NCBI GenBank assembly: GCA_916613615.1
Contig: OU744724.1
Span: forward strand, 46,490,500 to 46,554,499
Direction: 5' to 3'
DNA: 64,000 bases
DNA from: Steromphala cineraria
Lineage: Eukaryota; Mollusca; Gastropoda; Trochida; Trochidae
The notes beneath the pieces were generated by a model, which ran no database searches, was not told the DNA's origin, and saw only the letters and a list, made by a program, of their open reading frames with translations. Position 1 is the stretch's first letter. Each line of letters opens with the position of its first letter. A program made the position numbers and the translations under genes. Positions 45,695 to 56,683 of this stretch are shown piece by piece.

Positions 45695-45819
45695 ATGTAG
45701 ATGTGCCTTTTGACTATCTGTCTCTTTTACGAAATAATAAAGAATTATTTATTTTTAGAAATAGTTTTACAAGATATCCAACAACAGCATATAACTGTAA
45801 TCACCTTTATTGGTGCGAA

Positions 45820-46245
45820 GAACAATCTTTTGGAACCTAACAAGGTCGAGAGTACACTGTCCACACTTCCACCTCTTTCTTCTTTCTTCAATTATCTTCT
45901 TCCTGTCCATTATCATTATCTTCTTCTGTGAGACTGATGTAAGCTTTACAGTAATCTCGTGACGTGTGGTATAGTCGGAAACATGGCGTTACACACAGAT
46001 AGACACTGCATTCTACACATTCGAATGAAGATTCTTTTCCTATTCTTTTCTTCTTTCGAACTGGCTGGTTGGTTATCGCTGAAGTTCACCTGTGGCTTTG
46101 GCACATACAACACAGGCACGTGATAAATTCTTCTTCCTTCCGACAGGCTCGATCTTTGACGGAAAGTGACGACCATGAAGACATATAATACTATCGTTGC
46201 TTGCACTTGGCCGACCCAGGGTTTTGGTGTAGGCATTCTCTAAAT
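45820..46245 (-). pseudogene. piggyBac transposase C-terminal remnant, copy 2
   Basis: Reverse complement of about 28430-28840 with moderate divergence. On the - strand it keeps the region coding for the cysteine-rich tail, in shifted frames. It is directly followed by the 46240-46456 segment, with the N-terminal and catalytic parts deleted. Inactive. Confidence 0.7.
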
Positions 46246-46456
46246 CATCTGTAGTTGATTGATAAAGATTAAAACATGTGCAAAAAAGAATGATTACTCA
46301 AGAGCATTTTACAGAGTAAACCAATGTGAGCTTCATGAACATTCATTTGCCGTCATTCAAAAGCATTTGAAACAATTTTACTATTGGCACTGATGGCGCC
46401 AAAGGCCATGTAAAATTCACACATTTGGACGTTTTCTAACTGTCCCGGCTAAACCC
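46240..46456. repeat. piggyBac-linked repeat segment, copy 2
   Basis: Matches 29638-29856 in the same orientation (ATCATCTGTAGTTGATTGAT to TCTAACTGTCCCGGCTA). Confidence 0.75.
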
Positions 46457-46716
46457 GGTTCTTTTTTACATACGACCCCTCAAAGTCGAAAATCTGAACA
46501 TTTTCCAAACACATTCTAACACTCGGATGTCTTTTCACACGACATGCTGCCGTTGCCCACAGCACAGCCAGTTGCCCACAGCACTGCCAGCAGCGGCAGT
46601 TTTTTTCAACTTTTTACACCTTGATGCGTTTTCTGACTTCCTAGGCGACGAGGTGGCGAGTCGTGAATGCAACTACTTTCTACATCAGAGAAGTTAAGCG
46701 CGAAGCGGGGGATATA

Positions 46717-47405
46717 TCATCATCATCATCATCATCATCATATCCGGTTTATTTGTTGATCAGGCCTGAATTAATCCTCTGAAGAGGGTGTGGCCTGACT
46801 GTCTGGTCTCGATCGAAGTCTTCCTCTAATTCCTGTCTACTGTGGGGGTTGGTGGTTTCCATTTTCAGCGTTTTCCTGTCACGTTGCACAAGGTCTTCCC
46901 ATGATAGCTTAGGCCTGCCGGAGGTTCTTTCTGATGGTATCCTCATTTGTCGCACTTGAGCTATCCAGCCATTACTGCGCTCTATGTGTCCCAACCAACG
47001 GAGCCTGCTCTTCCGCATGACGTCTGTGATGTTTTTCAGATTGACCTGTGCTAGGAGGGATTCAAACGGGATGTTGTCTTCAGGTTTTGTTAGACATATC
47101 CATCTGACCATAGCTCTGTCATTGCGCTGTAGCTTCTTCAGTGTGTTAGCTGAAACAGCCCATGTTTCGGAGCCATACAGAAGCACACTTCTGACACAGG
47201 CTCTTGTTGCCTTTGGTAGGTGCTTGTTTGTCAGGATTGGTAGCAGCTCTCTAAACTTCTTCCAGGCAGATCTGCAACATGTTGCTGCAGCGAGTTCACA
47301 GCCTCCACCAGATGAGAGCGTATCTCCAAGGTAACAAAAGTCGGTCACTACTTCGAGCTTAAATATAGTATTGGGCAGCGTCCGTCTGTACGTACATACG
47401 TCCAT
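46717..47405 (-). pseudogene. LINE 3' end: RT C-terminal domain with (TGA)n tail
   Basis: The - strand frame of 218 codons (47405-46749) contains FCYLGDTLSSGGGCELAAAT, then WKKFRELLPILTNKHLPK, VRSVLLYGSETWAVS and SRLRWLGHIERSNGW. This is the highly conserved region following the polymerase in non-LTR retrotransposons with an apurinic-type endonuclease. Polymerase and endonuclease are missing, so it is 5'-truncated. The stop codon is only 8 bp from a (TGA)n tail (46741-46717 on -), a 3' arrangement seen in RTE-like LINEs. The frame is open throughout, so this is a fairly young truncated insertion. Confidence 0.8.
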
Positions 47406-47454
47406 ACGAATGAAAAATTGAATAACTTAAAAACTATTGACCAGATTCTTTTCA

Positions 47455-48940
47455 TTTTTAGCTCATCAGGACTGAAAGTCCAGATGGGCTTATGGCATGG
47501 CCCGTCGTCCGACGTCCGTCCGTCGTCCGTCCGTCCGTAAACTTTTGACACTTTTGACTTCTCCTCATGAACCATACACATTAGAGAGCTGAAATTTTGT
47601 GTACAAGTACCTTAGCATATGGAGATTCTAATTTGTAACTTTGGTGACCCTGTGACCCTAAATAGGGTCACAGGGGTCACAACTTTAAAAACCTATTTTC
47701 ATCTTCTTCTCCAGTTCCAATAGGAGTAGAGAGTTAAAAACGATATGTGCAGACTTCTTGGCCAATGGGGATTCTAAATTGTAGATTTCGTGACCCCATG
47801 ACCCCAAATAGGGTCACAGGGGTCACAACCTTAAAAACCTATTTTCATCTTCTTCTCCAGTTCTAAAAGGACTAGAGAGTTGAAAGTGATATGTGCAGAC
47901 TCCTTGGACAATGGGGATTCTAATTTGTAACTTTGGTGAACCTGTGACCCCAAATAGGGTCACAGGGGTCACAACCTTAAAAACCTATTTTCATCTTCTT
48001 CTCCAGTTCCAGAAGGACTAGAGAGTTAAAAATTATATGTGCAGACTCCTTGGCCAATGGGGATTCTAATTTGTAACTTTTGTGACCCTGTGACCCCAAA
48101 TAGGGTCACAGGGGTCACAACCTTAAAAACCTATTTTCATCTTCTTCTCCAGTTCTAAAAGGACTAGAGAGTTAAAAACGATATGTGCAGACTTCTTGGC
48201 CAATGGGGATTCTAAATTGTAGATTTCGTGACCCCATGACCCCAAATAGGGTCACAGGGGTCACAACCTTAAAAACCTATTTTCATCTTCTTCTCCAGTT
48301 CTAAAAGGACTAGAGAGTTAAAAACGATATGTGCAGACTTCTTGGCCAATGGGGATTCTAAATTGTAGATTTCGTGACCCAATGACCCCAAATAGGGTCA
48401 CAGGGGTCACAACCTTAAAAACCTATTTTCATCTTCTTCTCCAGTTCTAAAAGGACTAGAGAGTTGAAAGTGATATGTGCAGACTCCTTGGACAATGGGG
48501 ATTCTAATTTGTAACTTTGGTGAACCTGTGACCCCAAATAGGGTCACAGGGGTCACAACCTTAAAAACCTATTTTCATCTTCTTCTCCAGTTCTAAAAGG
48601 ACTAGAGAGTTAAAAACGATATGTGCAGACTTCTTGGCCAATGGGGATTCTAAATTGTAGATTTCGTGACCCAATGACCCCAAATAGGGTCACAGGGGTC
48701 ACAACCTTAAAAACCTATTTTCATCTTCTTCTCCAGTTCTAAAAGGACTAGAGAGTTGAAAGTGATATGTGCAGACTCCTTGGACAATGGGGATTCTAAT
48801 TTGTAACTTTGGTGAACCTGTGACCCCAAATAGGGTCACAGGGGTCACAACCTTAAAAACCTATTTTCATCTTCTTCTCCAGTACTAAAAGGACTATAGA
48901 GTTGAAAATGATATGTGCAGACTTCTTGGCCATAACTCGA
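47455..48940. repeat. Family A tandem-cored element, copy 3 (146-bp array)
   Basis: Starts TTTTTAGCTCATCAGGACTG plus a CGTCCGTCC repeat. Nine TTCTCCAG landmarks follow (47711, 47857, 48003, 48149, 48295, 48441, 48587, 48733, 48879), exactly 146 bp apart. Monomers alternate between two subtypes (TTGAAAGTGATATGTGCAGA and TTAAAAACGATATGTGCAGA), indicating higher-order duplication. The 3' end is lost at about 48940. Confidence 0.93.
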
Positions 48941-50360
48941 TCATGTAAGTTTTGTCATGGAACAACTTTCCCATCACATCGTGGCAAAGACATCAAAACA
49001 TTTTGCAGGGCTTTTCGCATTTTTTTTTCTCTATGCGCATATACAAATGATATACCAAATTGAAGGCAATTTTATTATCTTTCCATCGATGTATCATGCT
49101 TTATAGCGCGCCACTTGGTTATCTAAATACCCTCCCCCCCCCCCCCCACCCCCCCCCCCCCCCTCCAATATAAGTTGGGTGTCCATTGGTGTTCACTTGT
49201 TGTCATAGCAAAGCTGGAGTTCGGCAAAGTGTCACAAGTATCTGTAATGTCATGTCGATTGTTATAGGATTGGGCGCTCTGCCAGTTTTAAGGAGGTATG
49301 GGTCGAACAAATAAAATAATTAAGGATTTCTTCATATCTTAAAAAAGGAACTTTATATTGTTTTGGGGTTTTTTTTAATGTAAGAAAATTATGGGGTCAC
49401 CAGACAATTTTTTATGTTATCAGCTGTCCGCAAATTTTGTTGTTTCTCCTGATTTTGCGTACTTTAATAAAGCCTGCGCTTTCTATGAATAAAGTAACAT
49501 GATATCAAACCAATTTTAAATACATACAGGGATATCTTGGGAACAGATATTTTGAAAAATAGGGACAATGTTAGCAAAAACACTTTTAAAAGAAAAATTG
49601 CAGTTTTATTATCGTTTTTCGCTTATTCAACAGGATTCATAATTGTAACATGACTTCGGTGAATACTCGTTTCTGATTGGTTGATTTGAAGGATTTGCCA
49701 GTGTTAAATGGCAATGAACACCCGCAAATTTGCTGAGGCGAATCACCGCGAAAGGATACATTATTTGGTCCGCCTCAACATTAAAATGTTCTGATTCTCC
49801 CAATATTCGTGACTGATTCACATTTTACTGTTGTTGCTGTCATTTTCTAACTTGCACAATCCCGTAGATGCCAAATATCCTTTTCTATTTGCTTTAGTTT
49901 TATGTAACCAAACTTTCTTAATTGGCTAAGTTTTTCCTAATTTGCCGCCTTGTGCCATGCGGCCGGTTTCTTTTGAATGCCGTTCCCATGGCACGACGTC
50001 ACAAAGGTCAACGGTTATGACGTCATAATGATTGCGTCACCGTCACAATGGTCTGGGCGAGTTTAGGATATTTGTTCATTCGGGTTTGTTCCTGTTGGTT
50101 TATGAATTATATAACTTTATTCTCTCTCATAAATTTCACAGTGAAAACTATAAGATCTCATCGTTATGAGTGCAACTGGTTTGCAATATTAGAACACTAT
50201 TTTAATGTCTATAACACTGGGAATTCCTTTTTATTTATAGCTGCGAACACCTATAACAATAATGGATCAGTCGTTAGATCCTTTCAACTCAAGAGTTCCC
50301 TACGCAAAAATAGAGTTCGCTCTTAAAATGCTTATAACTAACGGTCATGTTACAATATCG
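48941..50360. other. Intron with piggyBac-like scrap and poly-C tract
   Basis: 49020-49085 resembles the piggyBac-like family (ATGCGCATATACAAATGATA). A long C-run lies at 49132-49163. 49640-49800 carries AACACCCGCAAATTTGCTGA, related to the foldback at 50361-50518. No gene is seen. Confidence 0.45.
49132..49163. repeat. Poly-C tract
   Basis: Almost uninterrupted cytosines (single A and T breaks). The opposite strand is G-rich and could form a G-quadruplex. Length may be unreliable in assembly. Confidence 0.9.
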
Positions 50361-50518
50361 ATAAATAGTTGCGTTTGTAAAATTTCCGGGATTCATTGTT
50401 ATTCAACACCCGCAAATTTAAGCTTTTAAAACCTCCGACTAACACCGTCAGTTTTAAACTAAATTTGCGGGTGTTGAATAACAATGAATCCCGGAAATTT
50501 TACAACGCAACTATTTAT
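50361..50518. repeat. Foldback MITE with 58-bp arms
   Basis: Left arm 50361-50419 (ATAAATAGTTGCGTTTGTAA to CCCGCAAATTT) and right arm 50461-50518 are near-perfect reverse complements around a loop of about 40 bp. Non-coding; the small ORF across it merely reads the arms. Confidence 0.9.
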
Positions 50519-50929
50519 CTTCTAAATGAACATGATGCACATATTTTAGAATGTAGTTATTGCTCATATTTACATATGATGTGCTCATTTGAATAACAAA
50601 ACAAATGCAATAATAACAAGGAGACACCATTTGAAATATTTTGAAAAAACAAACAATGACTGTGAATTTTAAATATCTCCCATTTGGTGTTGCAAATTGT
50701 TACAACTTACAATTTCATAGAAACAGTCAAAAATGATTATCCAAGGAAGTTGATCCATATACAAAGTTATGTTGAGCTTGGTCTTACAGTTTGAGATTTG
50801 CTCCGTAAACATAATTTTAAGATATGTTCCATGGAAACCGCTGCACAGGTCAAGTTTCGTTGAGCTAGGTCTCACGGTTTTCGAGTTCTGCTCCGAAATC
50901 CAAAGCCTAAGTTATGTTTCTATGGAAAG

Positions 50930-51200
50930 GGCTAAAAATAGAAATCCGGAGAAGTTGATAAACCCCAAAAGGCACATCTCCACATGCTGATCCTTGCACA
51001 TACCAAGTTTTGATGTAGTAGGTCTCCAGTTACTTTTCCATGTAAACAGCTAAAAATAAAAAGCTGAAGAAGTTGAAAACCCCCAAAAAAGTCATATCTC
51101 CACATGCTTACCATTGCACAAGTTTCATTGAGGTAGGTCTCGCGGATTTTGAGTTCGGATCAGGAAACAATGTCGGGACGGACAGACGAACAAATTGTGA
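50930..51200. repeat. Two-unit degenerate repeat related to family C core
   Basis: Two units of about 110 bp share GAAGTTGA.AACCCC.AAA and CATCTCCACATGCT, resembling the family C core (CCCCTAAAAGGCACA). It ends near GGACGGACAGACGAACAAAT. Confidence 0.5.
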
Positions 51201-52359
51201 CATGCTATGACGGCATTGTTTGGGGACAATCTTATAATAAAAGGACGGCAAAAAACAACTTATATGTGTTTTAACTCTCACGACGCTAAATACTTTATAT
51301 GCTCTACAAGGCATCGTGGCTGAATTTTCTTGTACGCTGCCAGCCACTGTTATATGCTGGTTAGCTCTGCTGGCTGTATTATTTTCTGTGGCGAAGCGCT
51401 TATGTTTTTACAAGACATGGCATATTTACATTGCGAAGGGGGGGGATAAAAAAGTTCGTAGCTTACAATTCTAAGTCGCCAATCCCGTAAATAAATGGGC
51501 AATACGTATCTCAAACTTTTAATGGAATTTCTATCACACGTGGAAGGGTTTCGAAAGTAAAGTTGTCTTCATTTCGACCGCCATTATTCAATAAATTGTG
51601 ACCACGCATGCGCCGTATTACTACAGTAGGAATCACTGAATGTACCGCTTCACAACCACATAAAATTATTTCAAGGAATTCCTTAGAACTATAATATACG
51701 TAAATAGAGATAATTTATTGGTCTTTATGGTGGTATTTTATCATTAGAATACGCTGTCCTGAATGAAAGATACACGTTGCAAAAGTAAGTAAGTGATTTT
51801 GCTTGAAAACATTCTGCCATGTATAGAGTTATAGAATCCCACTGGGGCACTCACTTGGCCCGAGCACGTGCAGCGAAAGTGACTCACTGTAAAATTCACT
51901 GTCGCGAAAACGATATTTTCCTTTACTTTGAGCTTAATAAATAGCTTACTATTAGGGGTAAAATATGAATTTAATATGGGATCGAAGGGCATTTATTCCT
52001 CTTAATGATCAATTAAATGATATTCCAATGTATAGCATGGTTTAGAAGAAATGAAATAAGAGTGTAGGGTACCATCAGCTATTGAAAACAGACTTTGATA
52101 ATCATATATTTGCGATATTTGTCGTATCTCGCTACACGTTTTTTTTTCATTGCGAATATGCAAACTATATACCAGATTTGAGATAATTCATTTGACCTTA
52201 GGATGATATAAAAATTATAAAAATACATTGATTGGTTCAGAATACAGAAAATATGAAAGCAGCTTACCTTCAGCTATTAGAGAACAACAAATTCTGATAA
52301 TTGGGACAGTTGTCGCATCATTTACCATTCCTTTATTTTAGCGTGCAAAATTACTAATT

Positions 52360-53522
52360 ATGTCCCCCGAAATATTTTTCGGGAGACATAATGTTTTCAC
52401 CTCCGTCCGTCATTCCGTCATTCCGTGATTCCGTCATTCCGAAATGCTTTCTTTTCCGGGCCATATTTCAAAAAACGTTCAATATTTTTTCACGAAACTT
52501 GGTATGTGCTTTGACCTAGTGATGGAGTGGTGCCTTTTGCTATTTTGGTTATTCTGAATTTTTTATTTGTTCTGGTTTCCATGGAAACAATTTTAACTTA
52601 GTGCATATTGGGGGTAAGAACCTTTTCCGGTCTCAATCTCCAAAACCATTCAATATTTTTTCACTAAACTTGGTATTTGCTTAGACCTAGTGATAGAGTG
52701 GTGCCTTTTGCTATTTTGGTTATTCTGAATTTTTTATTTTTTCTGGTTTTCATGGAAACATTTTGAACTTAGTGCATATTGGGGGAGGCTTTCGTTTCCG
52801 GACCATATCTCCAAAACCGTTCAATATTTTTTCACGAAACTTTGTATGTGGTTAGATCTAGTGCTGGAGTGGTGCCTTTTGCTATTTTGGTTATTCTAAA
52901 TGTTTTATTTTCCTGGTTTCCATGGAAACAGTTTGTACTTAGTGCATATTTGGGTAGGGACTGTTTCCCAGCCATATCTCAAAAGGTATTCAATATTTTT
53001 TTACGAAACTTGGTATGTGGTTAGACCTAGTGGTGGAGTGGTGCCTTTTGCTATTTAGGTCATTCTGAATTATATGATTTTTCCTGGTTTCCATGGCAAC
53101 AGTTTCAACTTAGAACATATGGTGTGAGGACCATTTCCGGTCCATATCGCAAAAACTATTTAATATGATTTTACGAAACTTGGTATGTGGTTAGACCTAG
53201 TGGTGGAGTGGTGCCTTTTTCCATTTTAGTTATTCTGAATTATTTTTCTGGTTTCTATAGAAACAAGTTGAACTAGGTGTATATGGGGGGTAGGGTCTGT
53301 TTCCGTACTTAAGCTTAAAAACTATTCAAAATATTTTTACTAGACTTGATATGTGGTTAGAACTACTGGGGGAGTGGTGCCTTTTGCTACTTTGGTTATT
53401 CTGAATTGTTATTTTGCTGGTTTCCATGGAAATTTGAAATTTGTACGTAATGGGGGTAGGGTCACTTTCGGATTAAATGTTAGCGGGGGACATCACAGTG
53501 CATCACATGCACATATTTCTAG
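52360..53522. repeat. Family D tandem-cored element, copy 1
   Basis: Begins ATGTCCCCCGAAATATTTTT-CGGGAGACAT (hairpin), then CCGTCATTCCGTCATTCCG simple repeat and six core units of about 170 bp, each containing GAGTGGTGCCTTTTGCTATT and CATGGAAACA. It ends GGGGGACATCACAGTGCATC then ATTTCTAG. Non-coding. Confidence 0.85.
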
Positions 53523-54237
53523 TTTTATATAGAAATAATGATCATTCTTTTGTGTTCATTGTGATATAAAAATTATAAAAAAAATTGTATCGAGCTAGAA
53601 AGGATGTAATACGGATGTAATAAAATCGCTGCACAGTTCAACTTGATTACGAACGAAGAAAGTAAGTGTTTGTGCGGCGCTCACTTTGTGAAAAGTTTTC
53701 TTTGCATGTGCACAAACTTTACATTGAATAAATGAATAAAAGATCTGTCTTTACTCTTTATTCTGATATATAAATTGTTGAAATGCACTAAGTATTTCAT
53801 GAGTTATGTAGCATTATTTCACACTTATATAACGGGAAAAAATTAAAAACACTCCTTTTAGAGATACTTACCGTTTTATTACTTCTTTTAGCACACTGAC
53901 CTGTTATATATCAAAACAACGGCAATTCTTTTCTCTTTTCAATTATATGTAATGTTTTGGGCCGCGCCAATTAGTTATTGAGATATCAAGTCTCAAAGTT
54001 TCTTGATCAAACGGATATAACAAGTCAAAAGTTGACTTTTTCGCGAAGCTTGCTCTTTATTCATCATTGTGCTTGTATAAATTATATATGGAATTGAAGA
54101 CAATTCTTCAATCTTTATTTTGACCCAAAAAAATATAAAATGCGCGGAATAGTTTTTGTGATATTTAGTGCGATATAATGGTACAAAGCTGAAAATACCT
54201 GAAAATCATCTTTTTTTCACTGCTTGTAGTTTCATTA

Positions 54238-55216
54238 TTATGTCCCCCGCAAAGCTTTGCGGGAGACATAATGTTTTCAGTTCCGTCTGAAATTCCTAAA
54301 TTCCGTAACGCTTTCGTTTCCGGACCATGTCTCCAAAACCATTCAATATTTTTTAACGAAAATTGGTATGTGGTTAGATCTAGTACTGGAGTGGTGCCTT
54401 TTGCTATTTTGGTTATTCTGAATTTAAATTTTTTCTTGTTTCCATGAAAACAATTTGAACTTAGTGCATATTGGGGGATGCTTTCGTTTCCGGACCATAT
54501 CTCCAAAACCGTTCAATATTTTTTAACAAAACTTGGTATGTGGTTAGATCTAGTACTGGAGTGGTGCCTTTTGCTATTTTGGTCATTCTGAATCATATAA
54601 TTTTCCTGGTTTCCATGGCAACAGTTTGAACTTAGAACATATGGAGGGAGGACCATTTCTGGGCCAAATCTCAAAAACTATTCAATATGATTTTACGAAA
54701 CTTGGTATTTGGTTAGACCTACTGGTGGAGTGGTGCCTTTTTCTATTTTAGTTATTCTGAATTATATAATTTTCCTGGTTTCCATGGCAACAGTTTGAAC
54801 TTAGAACATATGGAGGGAGGACCATTGCCGGGCCATATCTCAAAAACTATTCAATATGATTTTACGAAACTTGGAATTTGGTTAGACCTACTGGTGGAGT
54901 GGTGCCTTCTATTTTAGTTATTCTGAATTTTTTTTCCGGGTTTCTATAGAAACAAGTTGAACTAGGTGTATATGGGGAGTAGGGACTGTTTCCGTACTTA
55001 AGCTTAAAAACTATTAAAAATATTTTTACTAGACTTGATATGTGGTTAGAACTACTGGAGGAGTGGTGCCTTTTGCTACTTTGGTTATTCTGAATTGTTA
55101 TTTTTCTGGTTTCCATTGAAACAATCTGAAATTTGTACATAATGGGGGTAGGGTCACTTTCGGATTAAATGTTAGAGGGGGACATCACAGTGCATCACAT
55201 GCACATCACATGTTTC
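54238..55216. repeat. Family D tandem-cored element, copy 2
   Basis: Begins ATGTCCCCCGCAAAGCTTTG-CGGGAGACAT (hairpin), with five core units, and ends CATCACATGTTTCTAG. The paralogous empty site GTTTCATTATTTCTTATAG at 61906-61924 fixes its borders to within two bases. Confidence 0.88.
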
Positions 55217-55779
55217 TAGTTTCTTATAGCGCATGTAAATGTCATACATCAAAATGACGACAATTCAATGCCGTTTTCAACAATGTATTTTTCTTGAAAA
55301 TCTGCACAAGGGTTAGTTTTCTACGACGTGTGAGAGATAAGGTACGTGTGCTTCTCTAATCGGTGCAAACAATGTAATCCCGTGCCCCGGGCGATGCATG
55401 CGCCTGTTGGCAATTAGTGCTGCATCATGATTCTCGCTCTCACGAGATTACGGGGATAATAAGGCGTTTTCATGAGTTTTGTTCATTGTGTTGTAGATGA
55501 CAGAAGGTATTGAAACTTCATACACAGTTTGACCCACCATTTAGACCACTTTTTATTAAAAAAACAACGTTTCAGTGAGGCGCGGAAAATAATTACGAGC
55601 CTCGAATTGAGAAAAGTCTTGGTGCAGAAAAATTCTGGAATTGCCTAGATTGTTTGCAGTCAAATTTAGCATTATCGGGAAAGTTAGTTTCCTCGATCCG
55701 GGGTTCGCCTAGAGGGCTTACGGGCAATGTTATCGCCGTCCCGGAATATTCCGTGCCTAGCATCGTAAGGGTAAAGATT

Positions 55780-56601
55780 TATGAAATTCTAAAGAATTAA
55801 AAACAGTTACGTTTCAAACACCAATTATGTGTGTTTATTGTATATTTATTGTGTAAAAAAGAAAAGAAAATCTCGGCTACTCAAATGGCGAAAACATCAC
55901 TTTAATTCTATTGAATTCTCCTCCAAAATGGCAAAAGAAAATCTGATTGCAACTATTCAACACCAATTCACATAAACCCTTCTGCAGCAAGTCATAGGAA
56001 TGTAATTTGTCTTTGGCTTTAAATGGAAATTTGACAGGATAAAACTGATCTCAAAATATCTCGAACTATTTTGGTTGATGTCAATGAAATATTGACATGA
56101 AAATATATGAAAACAATAATGTTTAGTTGTCATATTATGTAAGATATAGAAAGGCAAATCAATGTCTAAGGTTTTGATTGATCTGTAAATTGTGAAAGTA
56201 TTAACACAGAAGTATATTTCATCATTCAGTAAAATCTATCAACTGCTGGAAATTTCTTTGAATTTTATCATTTCAATAAACACCATTTGTGACAATGTTT
56301 ATGTTTGTTGAAAGGAAGTTCCATGCGTCCACCTTAATTTGTTTCTGGTTCAGAATTATTTCAGAACAAACTGATGTAAAATATTTGGTTGAAAAATATT
56401 AATTGATAATAATAATTGAAATAATCTTGATTTTTTTTAATTTATTACAAAATTATGACTTGTGTTACCTCTCATTACATTCATTGACATGAGGAGATAA
56501 ATCTTTTTAATGTTTTACAAATATTGAGGTTATTTAAAAAAATGAATGAAAAATAGTGATACGGAATTTATTATTGTTTATGAATATGGTTTTCATTTTA
56601 G
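55780..56601. other. Intron sequence before exon 5
   Basis: AT-rich, no repeat or gene recognised. It ends with acceptor TTCATTTTAG (56592-56601). Confidence 0.45.
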
Positions 56602-56683
56602 GAAGGCCATAACCGAAGAAATTTCATTCCTGAATGGAGAACACCGAGTGATTGAGTTTGATTCGGCCACTACTTGTGGCGAG
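56602..56683 (+). CDS. MyTH4-FERM myosin-like gene, exon 5 of 6 seen (FERM start)
   Basis: Bounded by acceptor CATTTTAG and donor GGCGAG|GTATGT, phase 2 in (AG|G = Arg) and phase 0 out. It encodes RKAITEEISFLNGEHRVIEF then DSATTCGE. A short strand, a N-G-E turn, a second strand and the S-A-T-T start of a helix form the usual first steps of a FERM F1 (ubiquitin-like) lobe directly after MyTH4. The last 24 bases and the donor itself are the seed of the minisatellite that follows. Confidence 0.9.

Larger units (their letters stand above)
51275..55771. mobile_element. piggyBac-like composite element carrying two nested insertions
   Basis: The left end CTCTCACGACGCTAAATA is preceded by TTAA (51271-51274). 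The right end GCATCGTAAGGG (to 55771) matches the inverted terminus of the 390-bp MITE at 15277-15666. The interior consists of repeated family modules (TTATATGGAATTGAAGACAA, AGCGCATGTAAATGTCATAC, TTATCGGGAAAGTTAGTTTC). Two family D elements (about 52360-53522, 54238-55216) are nested in it. No transposase is present, so it would depend on one in trans. Confidence 0.65.
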
